NCBI GenBank assembly: GCA_029204225.1
Contig: CM055096.1
Location: 35,620,139-35,684,138, forward strand
Direction of reading: 5' to 3'
Source of the DNA: Diphasiastrum complanatum
Taxonomy: Eukaryota; Streptophyta; Lycopodiopsida; Lycopodiales; Lycopodiaceae
Length of the DNA: 64,000 nucleotides
Positions 34,298 to 45,600 of the stretch are shown one piece after another. Both the position numbers and the translations under genes were made by a program. Each line of letters begins with the position of its first letter. The first letter of the stretch is position 1. The notes under the pieces were generated by a model that searched no databases, was not told the origin of the DNA, and saw only the letters and a list, made by a program, of their open reading frames with translations.

Positions 34298-35587
34298 CGC
34301 AAAACTCCTTGAAACTTCTGCCTTAGGCTAAGAATAGTATGCCGAAGCCAACTGTGATTCAAAAGTTGAAAATAATGACCTGCACTTTTTCCCTTACCAG
34401 GCCACTCGCCACTTTTCCACCAATTTAAAAGCCAAATCGGCGTCGCCTTCCGAAATGCACTCAATCGTCAACTCCCAACAACGTGCCCAGTGGAATGGTG
34501 AAATAACTTTTGGCGTACTCCAAACACTTTCTCCACTGCAGTCACTCTATTTTTTTGTACCGTACTTGCAGGTACAGTTCGGGTGCCCTTCGTTTGGAGG
34601 TTATAGCCTTTCGTTTGGGTCAAAACGGGCAACGGACCCAAAACTAGGGGCTTTTTCTAGTTTTTGAACTGTTTCAAGAAACTTCACTGAGTCACTTGTG
34701 AAGGGACCCAACTCAACTTTCAGTATGAAAATTTTTAATGAAGTTGAAGGCCATAATGCACTTCACTTCTTCAAGGCTCTGTTCAAAGCTCATCCAATGG
34801 CTGAACCAAATCTTGTGGTCCAAATTTCTCTCCCATCACAAGTTCTGGACCGTCGATGCATTTGACACCTCATCCAAAGGTCCAAATTGCATCTGGGCAT
34901 TGAACCACTCTCCTATAGTCGCTATGGTCTTCGAGACACTACAGTATCCATTGCGTTGGGCGTGCGAACAGCCCGCGACCTCCCTGTCTGCGGCTGCGCC
35001 TCCCCACTCTCAAAATTGTCTAATCTAACTCGCCTGTGGCCATTTTGAGCACAATATGAGGTTTGGAGCAGGATCGCCTTACTGATTCCAAGACTGTAGA
35101 GTGTTCAGTCAAGAAATTCCGTGGAGAAACGGTGATTTTAGCTCAACTTGACAAAGTGGCTTTTTTCACCTTTTTACCGCAAATCTGCTAGGTTAACTGT
35201 CTGGAGACAAATCTCTGACATAAACCTCAGAATCTCTCCATGGCTGGTTGATAATGTGATTAGCTTCCTTCCTGTCCTTACGACATCCAAAACGGTGCAC
35301 AAACAGCGAAGAAATCACCAGTTATGTATAAAAATCGTAACCCCAAGCCCGGTTTCAATTTTCAGCTGGCTTCAAAATTGTCAATTTTTCACCAAATTTT
35401 TTCCTGTCTGATGCTATGCACAGGCTAATAATCCCTCTGTTGAGCTTAGCAAGCCTCTATAAATTAGAAAACATGCACCAGTGCTTCTCTTTTCATCTTC
35501 AACCCACCATAAACCCCGAACTCTCAGAAGATAGTACCCCCGAAGCTCTCTTTAACGACGATGTTGTACTGTGTACACTCCCTGTAT
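34298..35587 (-). other. Long leader between primer site and gag
   Basis: About 1.29 kb separates the primer site from the gag start; no coding motif is seen on either strand. It is longer than the leader of the 14 kb element (about 710 bp). It may contain an unrecognised insertion, but no repeat ends were found. Confidence 0.5.
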
Positions 35588-35600
35588 GGCTCTGATACCA
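35588..35600 (-). other. Primer binding site
   Basis: The minus strand reads TGGTATCAGAGCC just inside the 5' LTR, the copia initiator-Met type. Confidence 0.9.
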
Positions 35601-35873
35601 ACTGAGAATCTGCTTTGCATAGGAACACAGATCATTCTACACAGTAATACAGACAGAAAACACTCTCCACAGCAAGCTCACATAGCAACTGTATTTCTCA
35701 AAATGAAATTAGACTGTACATATAGTTGTTCACTCAGGCAATCCATGCATGACCCAGGTTGCCCTTGGCGGGACACGTGTCCCGTCGACTTGCCTCGTGG
35801 CGAGGCCGATTGATCCTTATCCATTGATAGGACCCACAGTACAGTAACACAATGATTCTAGTTTAATTCTAAC
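35601..35873 (-). repeat. copia 5' LTR
   Basis: Partner of 30779-31051. Limits are set by loss of similarity to that copy and by the adjacent primer site. Confidence 0.9.
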
Positions 35874-35874
35874 T

Positions 35875-36575
35875 GATACGTGCTCAAGGAGAATCTCACC
35901 ATCCATAACTTTTTCTCTTACATAGTGGTGTGCTACCTCTATGTGTTTACTTATTGCATGGAAGATTGGATTACTTGCAAGATATTGGGCCGATATGCTC
36001 TCACATTTGATGCAAGGTATTTCCTCCTCTTGAATGATCCCGAGTTCCACTAGTATTGTTTTGATCCAAATGACTTCCTTTGTTGTGATAGTCAAAGCCT
36101 TGTACTCGGCTTCACATGAGGATAAGGAGATAGTGTCTTGCTTCTTAGATTGCCAAGAGACAAAATTACCTCCCAAAAATATTGTATAAGCACTTGTGTA
36201 CTTTCTATCCAGCTTATCACCTGCAAAATTCGAATCTGAAAAGGCAACAAGGCTTAAATCATGTCTTTTAAAACAAAGTCCATGGTCTTGAGTAGATGCA
36301 ACATATCTCAAGATCCTCTTCTCCTTTTTCCAATCATGGATCTTTGGATTTTGCATGCTTTGACTAAGCTTATGCACACTAAAACTAAGATCAGCCCTAG
36401 TGATAGTGAGCCATATTAAAGAGCCTATTAGACTTCTAAAAAGTGTGATGTCCTCAAAGGATGCTTCATCACAAGTTTTAGTGTCTTTAACATTAGACTC
36501 CACAGGAGTATCTGTGAAAAATGCAAAAATAAGCTTAGTAGAGGCCAAAAATCTTGTATATAGATAAACACACAT
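35875..36575 (-). pseudogene. copia RT thumb and RNase H
   Basis: A frame open for about 230 codons. The thumb shows FRSLIGSLIWLTITRADLSF. RNase H shows VAFSDSNFAGD (catalytic Asp), GGNFVSWQSKKQDTISLSS, CEAEYKALT, and SISAQYLASNPIFHAISKHIEVAHHYVREK. KCES stands where related copies have a D-N-x-S block, so one catalytic Asp is apparently lost. The frame ends against the neighbouring LTR at 35873, so the C-terminal ADIFTK region is missing. It is cut from the RT body by the insertion at 36546-37230. Confidence 0.85.
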
Positions 36576-37230
36576 GTGTGGAGCCTATTCCCACATGTGA
36601 AAATAGTGTACTTGTCATGTACCATAATCATATAGGTTGTACATATGATTTAATTCAAGTTCTAGTGGCTAAAAAGGCCAAAAACTAGTTTTCTAGATAT
36701 ATGACACATGGCATCAATCTATTGATTGCATGAGCCAAATATTTTGGTTAGGTGTCATATCCCATGTGTAGAGGACAGCTCACATGTGTGGAATAAGCTG
36801 AAGTAGGCGAATTTTGAATTCTAGAAGATTTCCAAGTAGATCTCCATATAGAAGGAAAATGGACCAAAAGTGCTCAAAATAGAAGGGTTTGTCCAAGTGT
36901 CAATTTTGCATGATGAATCATCATATGACAAAGCACCTTCACACATGTGGGATCAGAGGGATGATCAGTACCACGAGCTCTCACTTATTGTATATATAGA
37001 GCCACATTTGGCCATAATCATTGTGAGACACCAATCTTGGTTTTGGAAGCAATTTTGAGTGATTCTCTCCATTTGTCTACATTTGTTTTGATTGTTTTGA
37101 GGTTCTATCAATGTGTACTTGATTTTCAGGTTGGAATCTGTACCCTGACAAGGTTTCACACGTGTGAAACCAGCAAGTACATTTACCTTCAATAAATGAT
37201 TGTTCTTGTTTGGATTTTATGTCTAGAATT
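36546..37230 (+). repeat. LTR-like insertion splitting RT from RNase H
   Basis: About 0.69 kb without coding similarity separates the RT fingers/palm from the thumb/RNase H. On the plus strand it has a TATATATAGAG box near 36989, then about 160 bp downstream the palindrome TTTCACACGTGTGAAA (37153-37168). CACATGTG words occur near both ends. This fits a solo LTR in the opposite orientation. Exact ends and target duplication were not resolved. Confidence 0.5.
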
Positions 37231-38010
37231 GATCTAGATTGATCTTAATCTTATGTAGATTGATAGATCAAGTAAATCTAACATCCAATCCCTCTTGAGG
37301 ATCAGATTAGGATCCACTCTTGGTCCTTTTTGTACTTTTTGCATAGTATCTATGCTTTTACAATCTTGCATTTTAAACTTCTTAAGCATAGATCTTACAT
37401 AACTTTCTTGAGAAATGAAAGCTAAGTCATTAGAGATCTTAATCTCTAAGCCAAGTACATGATGTAAAAATTTAAGATCTTGCATTTTGAATTCCTTTCC
37501 TAAGGAGAACTTGGTATCAGCAAGTAAATCCATGTTGCTAAGCAACACGATTATATCATTACCAACATGTTTAAGATATAATGATGGATCAAATGAACTA
37601 ATTCTGAAACCAATAGAAAGAACCTCTCATACCAAGCCCTTGGAGCTTGTTTCAAGCCATAAAGACTTTTCAAAAGTAAGCATACTTTTGATCCTTTGCC
37701 ATTCACAACAAAACGTGGAGGTTGATGCATATATATTTCTTCTTCTAAGTAACCATTTAAGAAAGCATTGGAAACATCAAGTTGAAGCATTTTCCAATCA
37801 TAAAAGCAACAAATAGTAATGAGAGTTCTACTGGTTACCATCTTTGCTACGAGAGCAAAGGTTTCTTCATAATCTATGCCTTTGATTTGGGCATAGCCTT
37901 TAGCACAAAGCCTTGCTTTGAACTTATTGATTGATCCATCATTATTGAGCTTGATTCTATAGACCCACTTTCATCCAATGACATGCTTGTCATTAGGTGG
38001 ATCTACAAGT
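37231..38010 (-). pseudogene. copia RT; YVDD box not visible
   Basis: RT starts after the linker with KWVYRIKLNNDGS, ARLCAKGYAQIKGIDYEETFALV, a shifted segment with LQLDVSNAFLNGYLEEEIYMHQP and LYGLKQAPRAWYERF. It then has VGNDIIVLLSNMD, LADTKFSLGKEFKMQDL and HHVLGLEIKI. The place where YVDD should stand reads HVGND, with a short deletion implied by comparison with the copy at 17930-18060. The catalytic metal-binding pair is therefore gone in addition to frameshifts. Confidence 0.85.
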
Positions 38011-39330
38011 TGCCAAGTCTCATTTTGCATCAAAGCTTCATAATCGGCCTCCATAACTTTGATCCAATCCTTTGATTGAAGAGCTTCCTCCACACTTGAT
38101 GGTTCTTCAATGGAAGTGTGAAAAGCATGTAGAGAACTTGAATCCTCCACTTGTTTGCCTTTTTCCAAGTAGGTGAGTCTTCTAGGCTCGGATCTCTCTC
38201 GAGTTGATCTTCTTGGAGTCATTGGTAGACTCGGCTTCTCTCGTGATCTCGGCCCCAACAAGTCTTCATCTTGATCAATACTTGATGAAGAGACTCCTCC
38301 TTGATGAATAAGCTCTTGAGATTCTTGCACATTGTCCTTCATGTACATGTGATCTTCATGGAAGATCACATCTCTACTTATCATAGTTTGATTAATAGAT
38401 GGAACAAGAATCCTATAGGCTTTACTTGAGTAGCCTATCATAATGCCTTTAAGAGCATTAGCATCTTTTTTTTTTCTTTTTTCAAGAGGTACATGTACAA
38501 GGCATACACATCCAAATGTTCTAAGATGATTGACCTCGGGTTTCCTTCCATACAACTTTTCATAAGGTGAAATATCTTCTATAGCATGATTTGGCAAAAA
38601 ATTGCAAAGATAGTTAGCACATCCTATTGCTTCTCCCCAAAAATCTTTAGAAAGAGAGGCTCCTAGTCTAAGTGCCTTGCACATTCACATAGAGTTCTAT
38701 TTTTTCTTTCGGCCACTCCATTAGATTGAGGAGAGTAGGAACAAGTGAAATCTCTTCTAGTGCCAAAATCATTACAAAAGTTTCATATGCAAGTGCTTTA
38801 GAAGATAAGAGGTAATCTCAAACAAAACGTGAGTATTTATCAATAGATGTTATAAAACATGTAGCTCCACCCTTGCTCTTGGTGGATGAGAAATGGATGT
38901 CACTATGGATGAGTTCCAAAGGTGCTTTGGACTTGATGGTTGATCTTTGATGTGGCCTTGCATGTGATTTGGCCAATGAACATGCATCACAAGGACTTGG
39001 CTCCTTGATCATGGACTTAGGCAAACCATGAGCTAGCTCCAACTTGCACATAGATTGCATGGCCTTGGAGTTGGGATGGCCCAACCTCTTATGCCATAGA
39101 TCTTCATTTGGAAGCTTTCCTTGTAGCATAATATTCGAGCAAAGATTAGCATTTCCATTTCCATCAAGCTTAAATAACCTTCCAAAATGAGAACATGATG
39201 CTATTATATCATCATCTTTTGTGATCAAGCAAGTACCATCTCTAAAATCTACTTGTAGACCATCATCATTGAGTTGGCCTACACTTATTAGATTTTTAGT
39301 CAAACTAGGAACATAGAGCACATCATTGAG
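38011..39330 (-). pseudogene. copia integrase lacking the second catalytic Asp
   Basis: The pre-integrase and zinc part is open (LWHKRLGHPN, CDACSLAKSH), with first Asp in HSDIHFSSTKSKGG. After FVxD.LLSSKALAYETF the sequence jumps to CNDFGTRRDFTCSYSPQSNGVAERKNRT. The segment carrying RSDSGGEY in the 16.6 kb relative is absent (a deletion of roughly 100 bp), while the Glu is kept. Then follow a 237-codon frame with FGCVCLVHVPLEKRKKK, SRDVIFHEDH and RRSTRERSEPRRLTYLEKG, and the start of RT. Confidence 0.9.
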
Positions 39331-40413
39331 ATCAAACGTATCTAGAGATATGCTTCATATGTCTTCTATCATACATTCCTCATCATTTGCTGTATAGATA
39401 CAACTTCTAGATCCTTTGTATGGTACAAGATTACAAAAAGAGTTTTTATCACTACTCATGTGGGATGAGGCCCCACTATCTAGCCACCATAAATTAGAAT
39501 GCTTGAAAGAGGAAGATGAAAAGTTAGACATCATAAGTGAATCTTCTTTATCACAAGGAGGTTCATCTTCACAAGTGATGTTGGCTTGCTTTTTCCTTTT
39601 GTAGAATTGGGAGGCAAAATGCCCCTTCTTGCCACATGAGAAACAAGTAACCTTGTACTTGTTCTTCTTCACATTGGATGAGCTTTTTTCCGCCTCGGAT
39701 GTCTTCTCCATTGCTTTTGTGTTGTCCTTGGAGCTCTTTCCATTCTTTCTGTCTTTTCTCTTCTCCTTGGATTTGGTGAAGAGTGCTTGATCACTTCCTC
39801 CATCCTTGAGAGACAATCTCTCAAATCTTGCCACTCGAGTTTGATGCCTATACTCCTCGGCTATCAAGATTCCTTGTAAGGCTTCTAAAGAGGGTAAGTC
39901 CTCTTTAATTGCATAAGATTGAACAATGGTATCAAAATCCTCACTTAATCCATTCAAAATAACTTGAGCAATTTCTTTGGATTTGATAGAATCATCTATG
40001 CAACAAAGATCTTTATGGAGATCCTTGACTCTAGAAACATAGGATGAAGCACTTTCATCCTTTATTTGAAAACTTTGAAAAATCATATTTCTTAGAGTAA
40101 GGACTCTTGAAGTGTTTTTAGACTCATAAATGGATTGAAGAGTACTCCATGCTTCTTGAGCATTGACGCAAGAGCTAATCTCTCTTAGAACTTCATTAGA
40201 GACATTTAGCTTTAAAACATGAAGAGCAACATGTGCTCTTTTCTTGAATTTGGGAATTTCTTGAGGATTAGTAGGCTCCTCCTCATTCCCATTCACTATA
40301 TCTATTAGATCTTGAAGTACAAGAATGGATTCTATCCTCACTTTCCAAGTACCATAATTTGTAGAAGTGAGTCTCTCACTTTGTTCTAATAGATAAGATC
40401 CCATTGAAGTCAT
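39331..40413 (-). pseudogene. copia gag with protease start, long open frame
   Basis: A 352-codon open frame starting at 40413 (MTSMGSYLLEQSERLTSTNY). Gag blocks: WKVRIESILVL, FKKRAHVALHVLKLNV, EISSCVNAQEAWSTLQ, ESASSYVSRVKDL and LPSLEALQGILIAEEYR. The zinc knuckle CFSCGKKGHFASQF has Phe for the last Cys. Protease starts WWLDSGASSHMSS and runs on to YTANDEEC. A stop at about 39355 separates it from LYVPSLTKNLISVGQL. It is the best preserved gag in the window and is collinear with the 14921-16260 gag. Confidence 0.9.
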
Positions 40414-41344
40414 GCCTAGAGAATTGATTTTGGCTTACTAAATGAATGTTTTCAGAGGTTCAAAACTAATCAAATGTAAACTATTGATCACTTGGAATCA
40501 AGTAACAAATGATTGAGAACTCAAAGAAGGCCAAAAATAACAATTTCTAGGTGCTAGTCAAAATTTGCACTTAATTTTTCAAAGCAAAAGTGGATGAAGT
40601 AGATCTGAGTTCACACGTGTGAAATAGCTTAAAAAAGTCAGATTTATCATTTAGAAAGTTTCATCCATTCATAGGATCATAGATCCAAACAATGCTTCTT
40701 AGATTGAAGAAAATTGAAAAATAGTCAAAATTTGCTATTTTGACTCCTACAATAAAGGATCTTTGATAGTACAGCCTTCAAGCATGTAAAACTCTGTTTT
40801 TATTCTTCAATATGCCTCACTTTGAGTGCAAAAAACTCTCCTTAGGATCCACCAATCCTCTTGAGGTCACTTGCATCACAATCTACACTTGATTAGCTTT
40901 CCATTCATATGCAACATGGATGGAAAAGATGAGAAGTAACATAGCCCCCACTCTATCTTGATTAGAGGCCTCACACGTGCTGCTACAGCAGGCCGTACAA
41001 CTCTAAAATCAGAGAAAAAAATACATTAATAAGTGATCATGAGAGTGGATCTAGTTAGCTCAAAATCGATCTATATATGTTCTACGAGACGAACAAACAC
41101 ACCTCTAAAACAACAGGTGCGTCGCTCCCGCGAAAGGGTCTAGTTAACAATTAGACTAAAAATACGTTCAACTATACCATAGGAGGTATACTTAACTATG
41201 AGTTAAAGTTACTCTAGTTTAACATGTCTTTTCGTATCTAGTCATTTCGTATGGACGACCTAGTAAAGGTTATCCAAGGCAATGTCTTTTCCTTTTAAAG
41301 GTCTTGCCCTTAATTACAAGGCAAGTACTTAGGAGATATATTCC
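40414..41344. other. Leader remnant and unassigned DNA
   Basis: 40414-40990 is probably the leader of the copia to the left; it has GTTCACACGTGTGAAAT at about 40616. From 40990 to 41344 no coding or LTR signal is clear. A 29-bp block at 41316-41344 recurs in reverse orientation at 50764-50792. Confidence 0.35.
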
Positions 41345-43396
41345 CGCCTCTTTGATATAGGATTCCATCTATCAATGCGAAATTTAAGGCTTGTGTACGT
41401 AGCTTTCGCTTCTCTTGAGAAGTCATTGTGTCTGGTGTTTTTAAAGTAGACAGATAGGTAGCTAAATTAGCATACCATTATGTGATCATGGTAATGTCTA
41501 TCCACAATAGGTCACATAAATGATCATTTTCCCATTTACTATCATTGGTCGTAATATTTTCCAACTCGCAAATGCAGTCATTTAGACCCTGTAATCGCGG
41601 TGGTTTGCTTTGCAAGTCATAATCAAATTCTTGCAATGACAAAATCCATTTCATTAAGTGACCAGGTGGTTCCAACTTGTTCATCATCAGTGTCACTGCT
41701 TCACTCTTTGTAAAAAATGTTACTTTCTTGTGTAGAAGATAGTGTCTAAATTTAGTAGCAGCATATGAAATCCCTAGACAGATCTTCTCCGCTTTTGTAT
41801 ACCTGTTGCATTTAGTTTACGACCAACAAAGGTGATTGGATGATATCCCATATTTGAGCTAGACAACAATTGATACAGGTGTCTGTAGTACTAGTGAACA
41901 CGTAAAATTCGTGATCATACATCGGTGGTTTCAATATAGGAGCTTTTGCTAAAGCTTCTTTCAGGTTTCGAAAAGATTGTTCACATTCCATCCCAATTCC
42001 ACTCAAATTCCTCGGTAATCCAGTCATAGGGTAGGTTATTGAGGCATAGGCCATCATGTAGTTTCTATAATAGCCTGTCCCCCCTAAGAAAGATTGTAAT
42101 TGGGTAACAGTGGAGGGTGACATAATGGCTAAAAGCATCGCAATTTTTTCTAGATTGGTGGCTATACCATAGTGGCTGATGACATGCCCTAATAGTACAC
42201 CATAGGGTACTCCAAATATACACTTGTTGGCATTTAGGGCTATACAAGTAGTACACACTTCTGAAAACATTTTTCAAGTATTGCTAAATGTTCTTTAACA
42301 GAAGATGCTCCACAAAAATCATCCATAAAGATTTTCAAGTTTTCGTCTAGGATATCTTGAAAGTTTTCATTCATGAAACTTTGATATGTGGCTGGAGCAT
42401 TTGATAAACTGAAAGGCATACGTGATAGGTGAAAACTCCAAAGGTGGTGGTGAGTGGTTTTAAGCTTATCTTCTTTGGCAATGGCTATTTGGTTATATCC
42501 AGCAAAACAGTCCATGAAAGAGTAGATTTCTCTCCCTGCCAATTTTTCTAGCACTTGGTCTATAAAAGGCAACGGGTAATAATCTTTTCTCGTATGTTTG
42601 TTTAGTTGCTTATAGTCGACACAGACTCGAATTTGAGTAGAATTTTTTTTTGGTCATGAGACTATTGGTGAACGCCATTCAGTATTGTCCACAAGAAAGA
42701 TCAATCTAGCTCCTTTTAATCATTCTAATTCTTTCAATACTCCTTCTTTCATGTGAAATGGCAACCTCCGTTGTTTATGCCTAATGGCTATAGCATCAGG
42801 TTTCAGGGGTATAGTATGCTTCACTAAATTTGGAGGTATTCCTTTCATATCTGAATAATTCCAAGCAAATATGGGATGATATTTCTTGCACAAGTCCTCA
42901 TAGGTTTTCTTGTCTTCTGGGCTTAGGTGAGCACCTACTTTGATCTTCTAAGGTTCATCGTCTGTTCCAAGGTTTATAAGACAGATATCAGGTTCTCTAA
43001 CCTTGGGAGGTGGTTCATCTGGGGTATTCCACTCTAAGCCTAGTACATCCCTCAATTCTATATCTTCATTTAATGATGTTTCAGATTGGTATCACTATCA
43101 GTGAGTTCTTCCCATTCAGTTGATGCAATTGGCGCTCTCTCAGATTGAGGTACTTCTGGGTATCCATCAACCACTACTCTTTTTTTCCCCCTTCCAAAAA
43201 CTAATACTCCAGCTGGAATATCAACTATGCAGTTACTTAGTCGAAGGCAAGGATGTCCTAGTAGGATAGAATATCCCCTACTACCGAGATGCATTTTCAT
43301 AACATAGAAATCAATGTAGGTAGTCTTTCTAGCTACAGTAATTGGAGTATGTTTCAATTCCCCATCATTAATGGAGGGAAACAAAAAGTATGTCAA
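41345..43396 (-). pseudogene. Ty3/gypsy protease-RT-RNase H
   Basis: Minus strand. The protease-like region (43396-43070) has YSILLGHPCLR. A linker and the RT start with many frame changes follow (RRLPFHMKEGVLKELEWL, IRVCVDYKQLNKHTRKDYYPLPFIDQ near 42600). Then comes an open RT frame with FMDCFAGYNQIAI, PFSLSNAPATYQ and the catalytic IFMDDF (FMDD). The thumb and connection follow (GVLLGHVIS, FLGGTGYYRNYM, FRNLKEALAKAPIL). RNase H is weak (EFYVFTSTTDTCINCCLAQ) and ends with PPGHLMKWILSLQEFDYDL near 41620. A last recognisable piece, TLKTPDTMTS...ALIDGILYQRG, reaches about 41350. No integrase follows. It is a different gypsy family from 43875-47260. Confidence 0.85.
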
Positions 43397-43870
43397 GAGA
43401 TTCTCGAAAGATTCTCAAAATTATGCTAGAAATATTCTAGAAAGTTTCGTGAAACTTTCTCGAAGGATCTTAAAAAATGATACAGAAACTCACGAAAATT
43501 TCTCGAAAATTTTAGCAACGTACTAGAAAATTTCTCAAAAAACTGGAGAAAATGCTAGAAAAGATTCTAGAAAAATTCTCGAAAACAATTTACAAAAATT
43601 TGATTAGCAAATTTAGTGTCACGAAAAATTCTCAAAAAGTTCTCGAAAATACTTTTAAATTGATATTGAAAGATTGAGGGAAGTCAAGAAAAATTCTCGA
43701 AAATTTCACAAAACATTATGAAAAATGTTGGACGGTGGTAGAAAATTTCACGAAAATTTCTAGAAAAAATAAAAGAAAAGTCGTGAAAAAATTTAGACAT
43801 TGATAAAAAAAATTCGTGATTAATTCCAGAAAAATACTAGAAAATAATAAGAATAAAAAAAAAATTATGG
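43390..43870. repeat. Array of TTCnnGAA (heat-shock-element-like) words
   Basis: About 480 bp built from variants of GAAAATTCTCGAAAATTTC. TTCTCGAA occurs at least six times, with TTCTAGAA and TTCGTGAA variants between them. One run near 43430-43455 has five alternating TTC/GAA units. Alternating nGAAn/nTTCn blocks are the binding signature of heat-shock transcription factors. It lies just past the stop of the gypsy integrase (43875) and before the protease of the next gypsy piece, in the position of a 3' untranslated or LTR U3 region. Confidence 0.75.
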
Positions 43871-43874
43871 TCAA

Positions 43875-45600
43875 AGGTAGTATTTCTTCAGTCTGGACCC
43901 GTTAATATGTGTAGGTAATAATTCACCTTCAAGTGATTGAAGTTGCATAGAACCATTTTCAAACACCTCTATGACTTTATAAGGTCCAAGCCATCGCATA
44001 TGGAGTTTTCTGGGGAACTTTGATGACGACTGTCATATATCAGCGCATAATAATTAGCTTTAAGATCAATTTTTTTTTATATGACTGTCATATTTCTTCT
44101 TTCTTTGTTTCTGGATTTCCTCCGTTAGTTTTTGTGAAGTCTCTCGAGCTTCAGCTAGTTCTTCAATATTAGTCAACCTTTCGTTTATACATTCTGGATC
44201 TGTTTGTTGAGCTTGAAAACGAAAGGTTTTCACCTCAAATTCAATTGGCAAAATAGGATGCATACCATACGTAAGAAAATATGGTGTCTATTTCATCGTG
44301 ATTTTCTCTATGTTGTGATAAGCCCAAAGAAATGATGGTAGTTTCTGATCTCAATCCGTTGCATGGGCAATAGTAATTTTGTTCAGGATCTTACATAAAA
44401 TTCCATTAGCTCTTTCTGTCAACCTGTTTGCTTTTGGATTATACGGTGTAGTTTTTCTGTGTTTGATCAGGAAATAAGTTGTCAGCAACCGTATAGTGTC
44501 ATTTAAAAAATGTGTACCTCGGTCACTTACTAGTTTGAGTGGACAACCATATCTTGTGATTATACTTTTGAATAAGAACGTCGCGACAGTTTTCGCATCG
44601 TTTTGTTTCGTCGCCTCTACTTCAACGTTCTTGGTAGCATAATCTGTTGCAACTAGAATATAATGACATTTCGTATGTCGGGTAACAGGTTTGATTGGAC
44701 TGACAAAGTCAATCCCCCACTTCTCGAATGGTGCAAAAGGCAGGATTGGTGTCAACGGCCAATTCATTGCTTTTGTAGGCTTACCAGAAATCTCTGGCAT
44801 GGATCACATAAACAAATAAAGTTTGATACATCCTTGAACATTGTTGGCCACCAATACTTGGCAGTCAATATCTTATTAATTGTATCCTTCAAAGCAAAAT
44901 GTCCACCAAGCTTGTACAGAACATTGTTAATAATTGTATAAGGTGCTACCTTATATTGAAAAACAGTCTTTTGCTCCAAATTGTAACCATCCGGATATTT
45001 CTGATCCTTAAGATAAGTAATGATATCAGAATATAGCGAATTTGTAGATGAAATCTCGAATAAATGTTCGTCTGAAAAACTATCATTAATAGGGTCTTCA
45101 GTTTTTCTGGTGCTAAGTCGCGATAGATAATCAGCATTCGTATGATATTTTCCTTGACGAAGCTCTACTTGATAAGTGAATTCCTGCAGAAGTAGAAGTT
45201 TATTTACAAGATACTTAAGAGCATAATGATCCACATGAAAAATAAATGCATATCCCATCAAATAATGCCAAAAAAATTTAACAGTGAAAATCATGCCAAG
45301 TGCTTCCCTTTCTGTAGCCGAATAATTCTTCTTTGATGCACTGAGCTGTCGACTCGCATAGTAGATGGGATGATCCTTCTTATGGTCGTCCTTTTGACTT
45401 AGACAGATGCCAATAGCACATGCAGAAACATCCACATAACTGTGAAATAAAATAGCCCAGTTGCTTGGTCTCAAAATAGGAGCATTGATCAACCTTTGCT
45501 TAAGATCTTCGAATGCTTTTTGTTGTTCATTCGTCCACAGGTATTCCACTTGTTTCTTCAGTAGATGTGTAAGAGAGGCAACAACAGAAGCATTGTCAAA
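43875..45600 (-). pseudogene. Ty3/gypsy RNase H and integrase
   Basis: Minus strand. The RT/RNase H linker has LWTNEQQKAFEDLKQRL and APILRPS. RNase H follows with YVDVSACAIGICLSQ, YYASRQLS, YSATEREALGMIF, VDHYALKYL and ADYLSRL, open for 261 codons to 44764. The integrase zinc module has GGHFALKD, YWWPTMFKDV and CDPCQR. The core has first Asp in KWGIDFVSPI, VATDYATKN, second Asp in VSDRGTHFLND and the Glu region NRLTERANG. The C-terminal part has EFEVKTFRFQAQ, then RWLGPYKVIEVFENG and LKKYYL with a stop at about 43875. All core acids appear present, but stops and frame changes occur. A second copy of this family is at 55858-56893. Confidence 0.9.

Larger units (their letters stand above)
30779..35873 (-). 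mobile_element. Ty1/copia element with short LTRs, integrase deleted
   Basis: LTRs of about 273 bp (30779-31051 and 35601-35873) flank primer site, long leader, gag, protease, RT and RNase H on the minus strand. The two LTRs differ at about 19 of 270 positions by eye, mostly transitions, so the insertion is old. Protease passes directly into the linker before RT, so the integrase is missing. LTR ends are TTAGAAT/ATTCTMA rather than TG/CA. The right LTR lies against the RNase H end of the next element (35874 onward). Confidence 0.9.
35874..40990 (-). mobile_element. Ty1/copia element, related to the 14-18 kb copy
   Basis: Minus-strand order is gag and protease start (40413-39355), integrase (39321-38011), RT (38010-37231), an LTR-like insertion (about 37230-36546) and RNase H (36575-35875). 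No own LTRs were found: the left end abuts the LTR at 35873, and the leader to the right fades out by about 40990 without a primer site. Confidence 0.85.
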
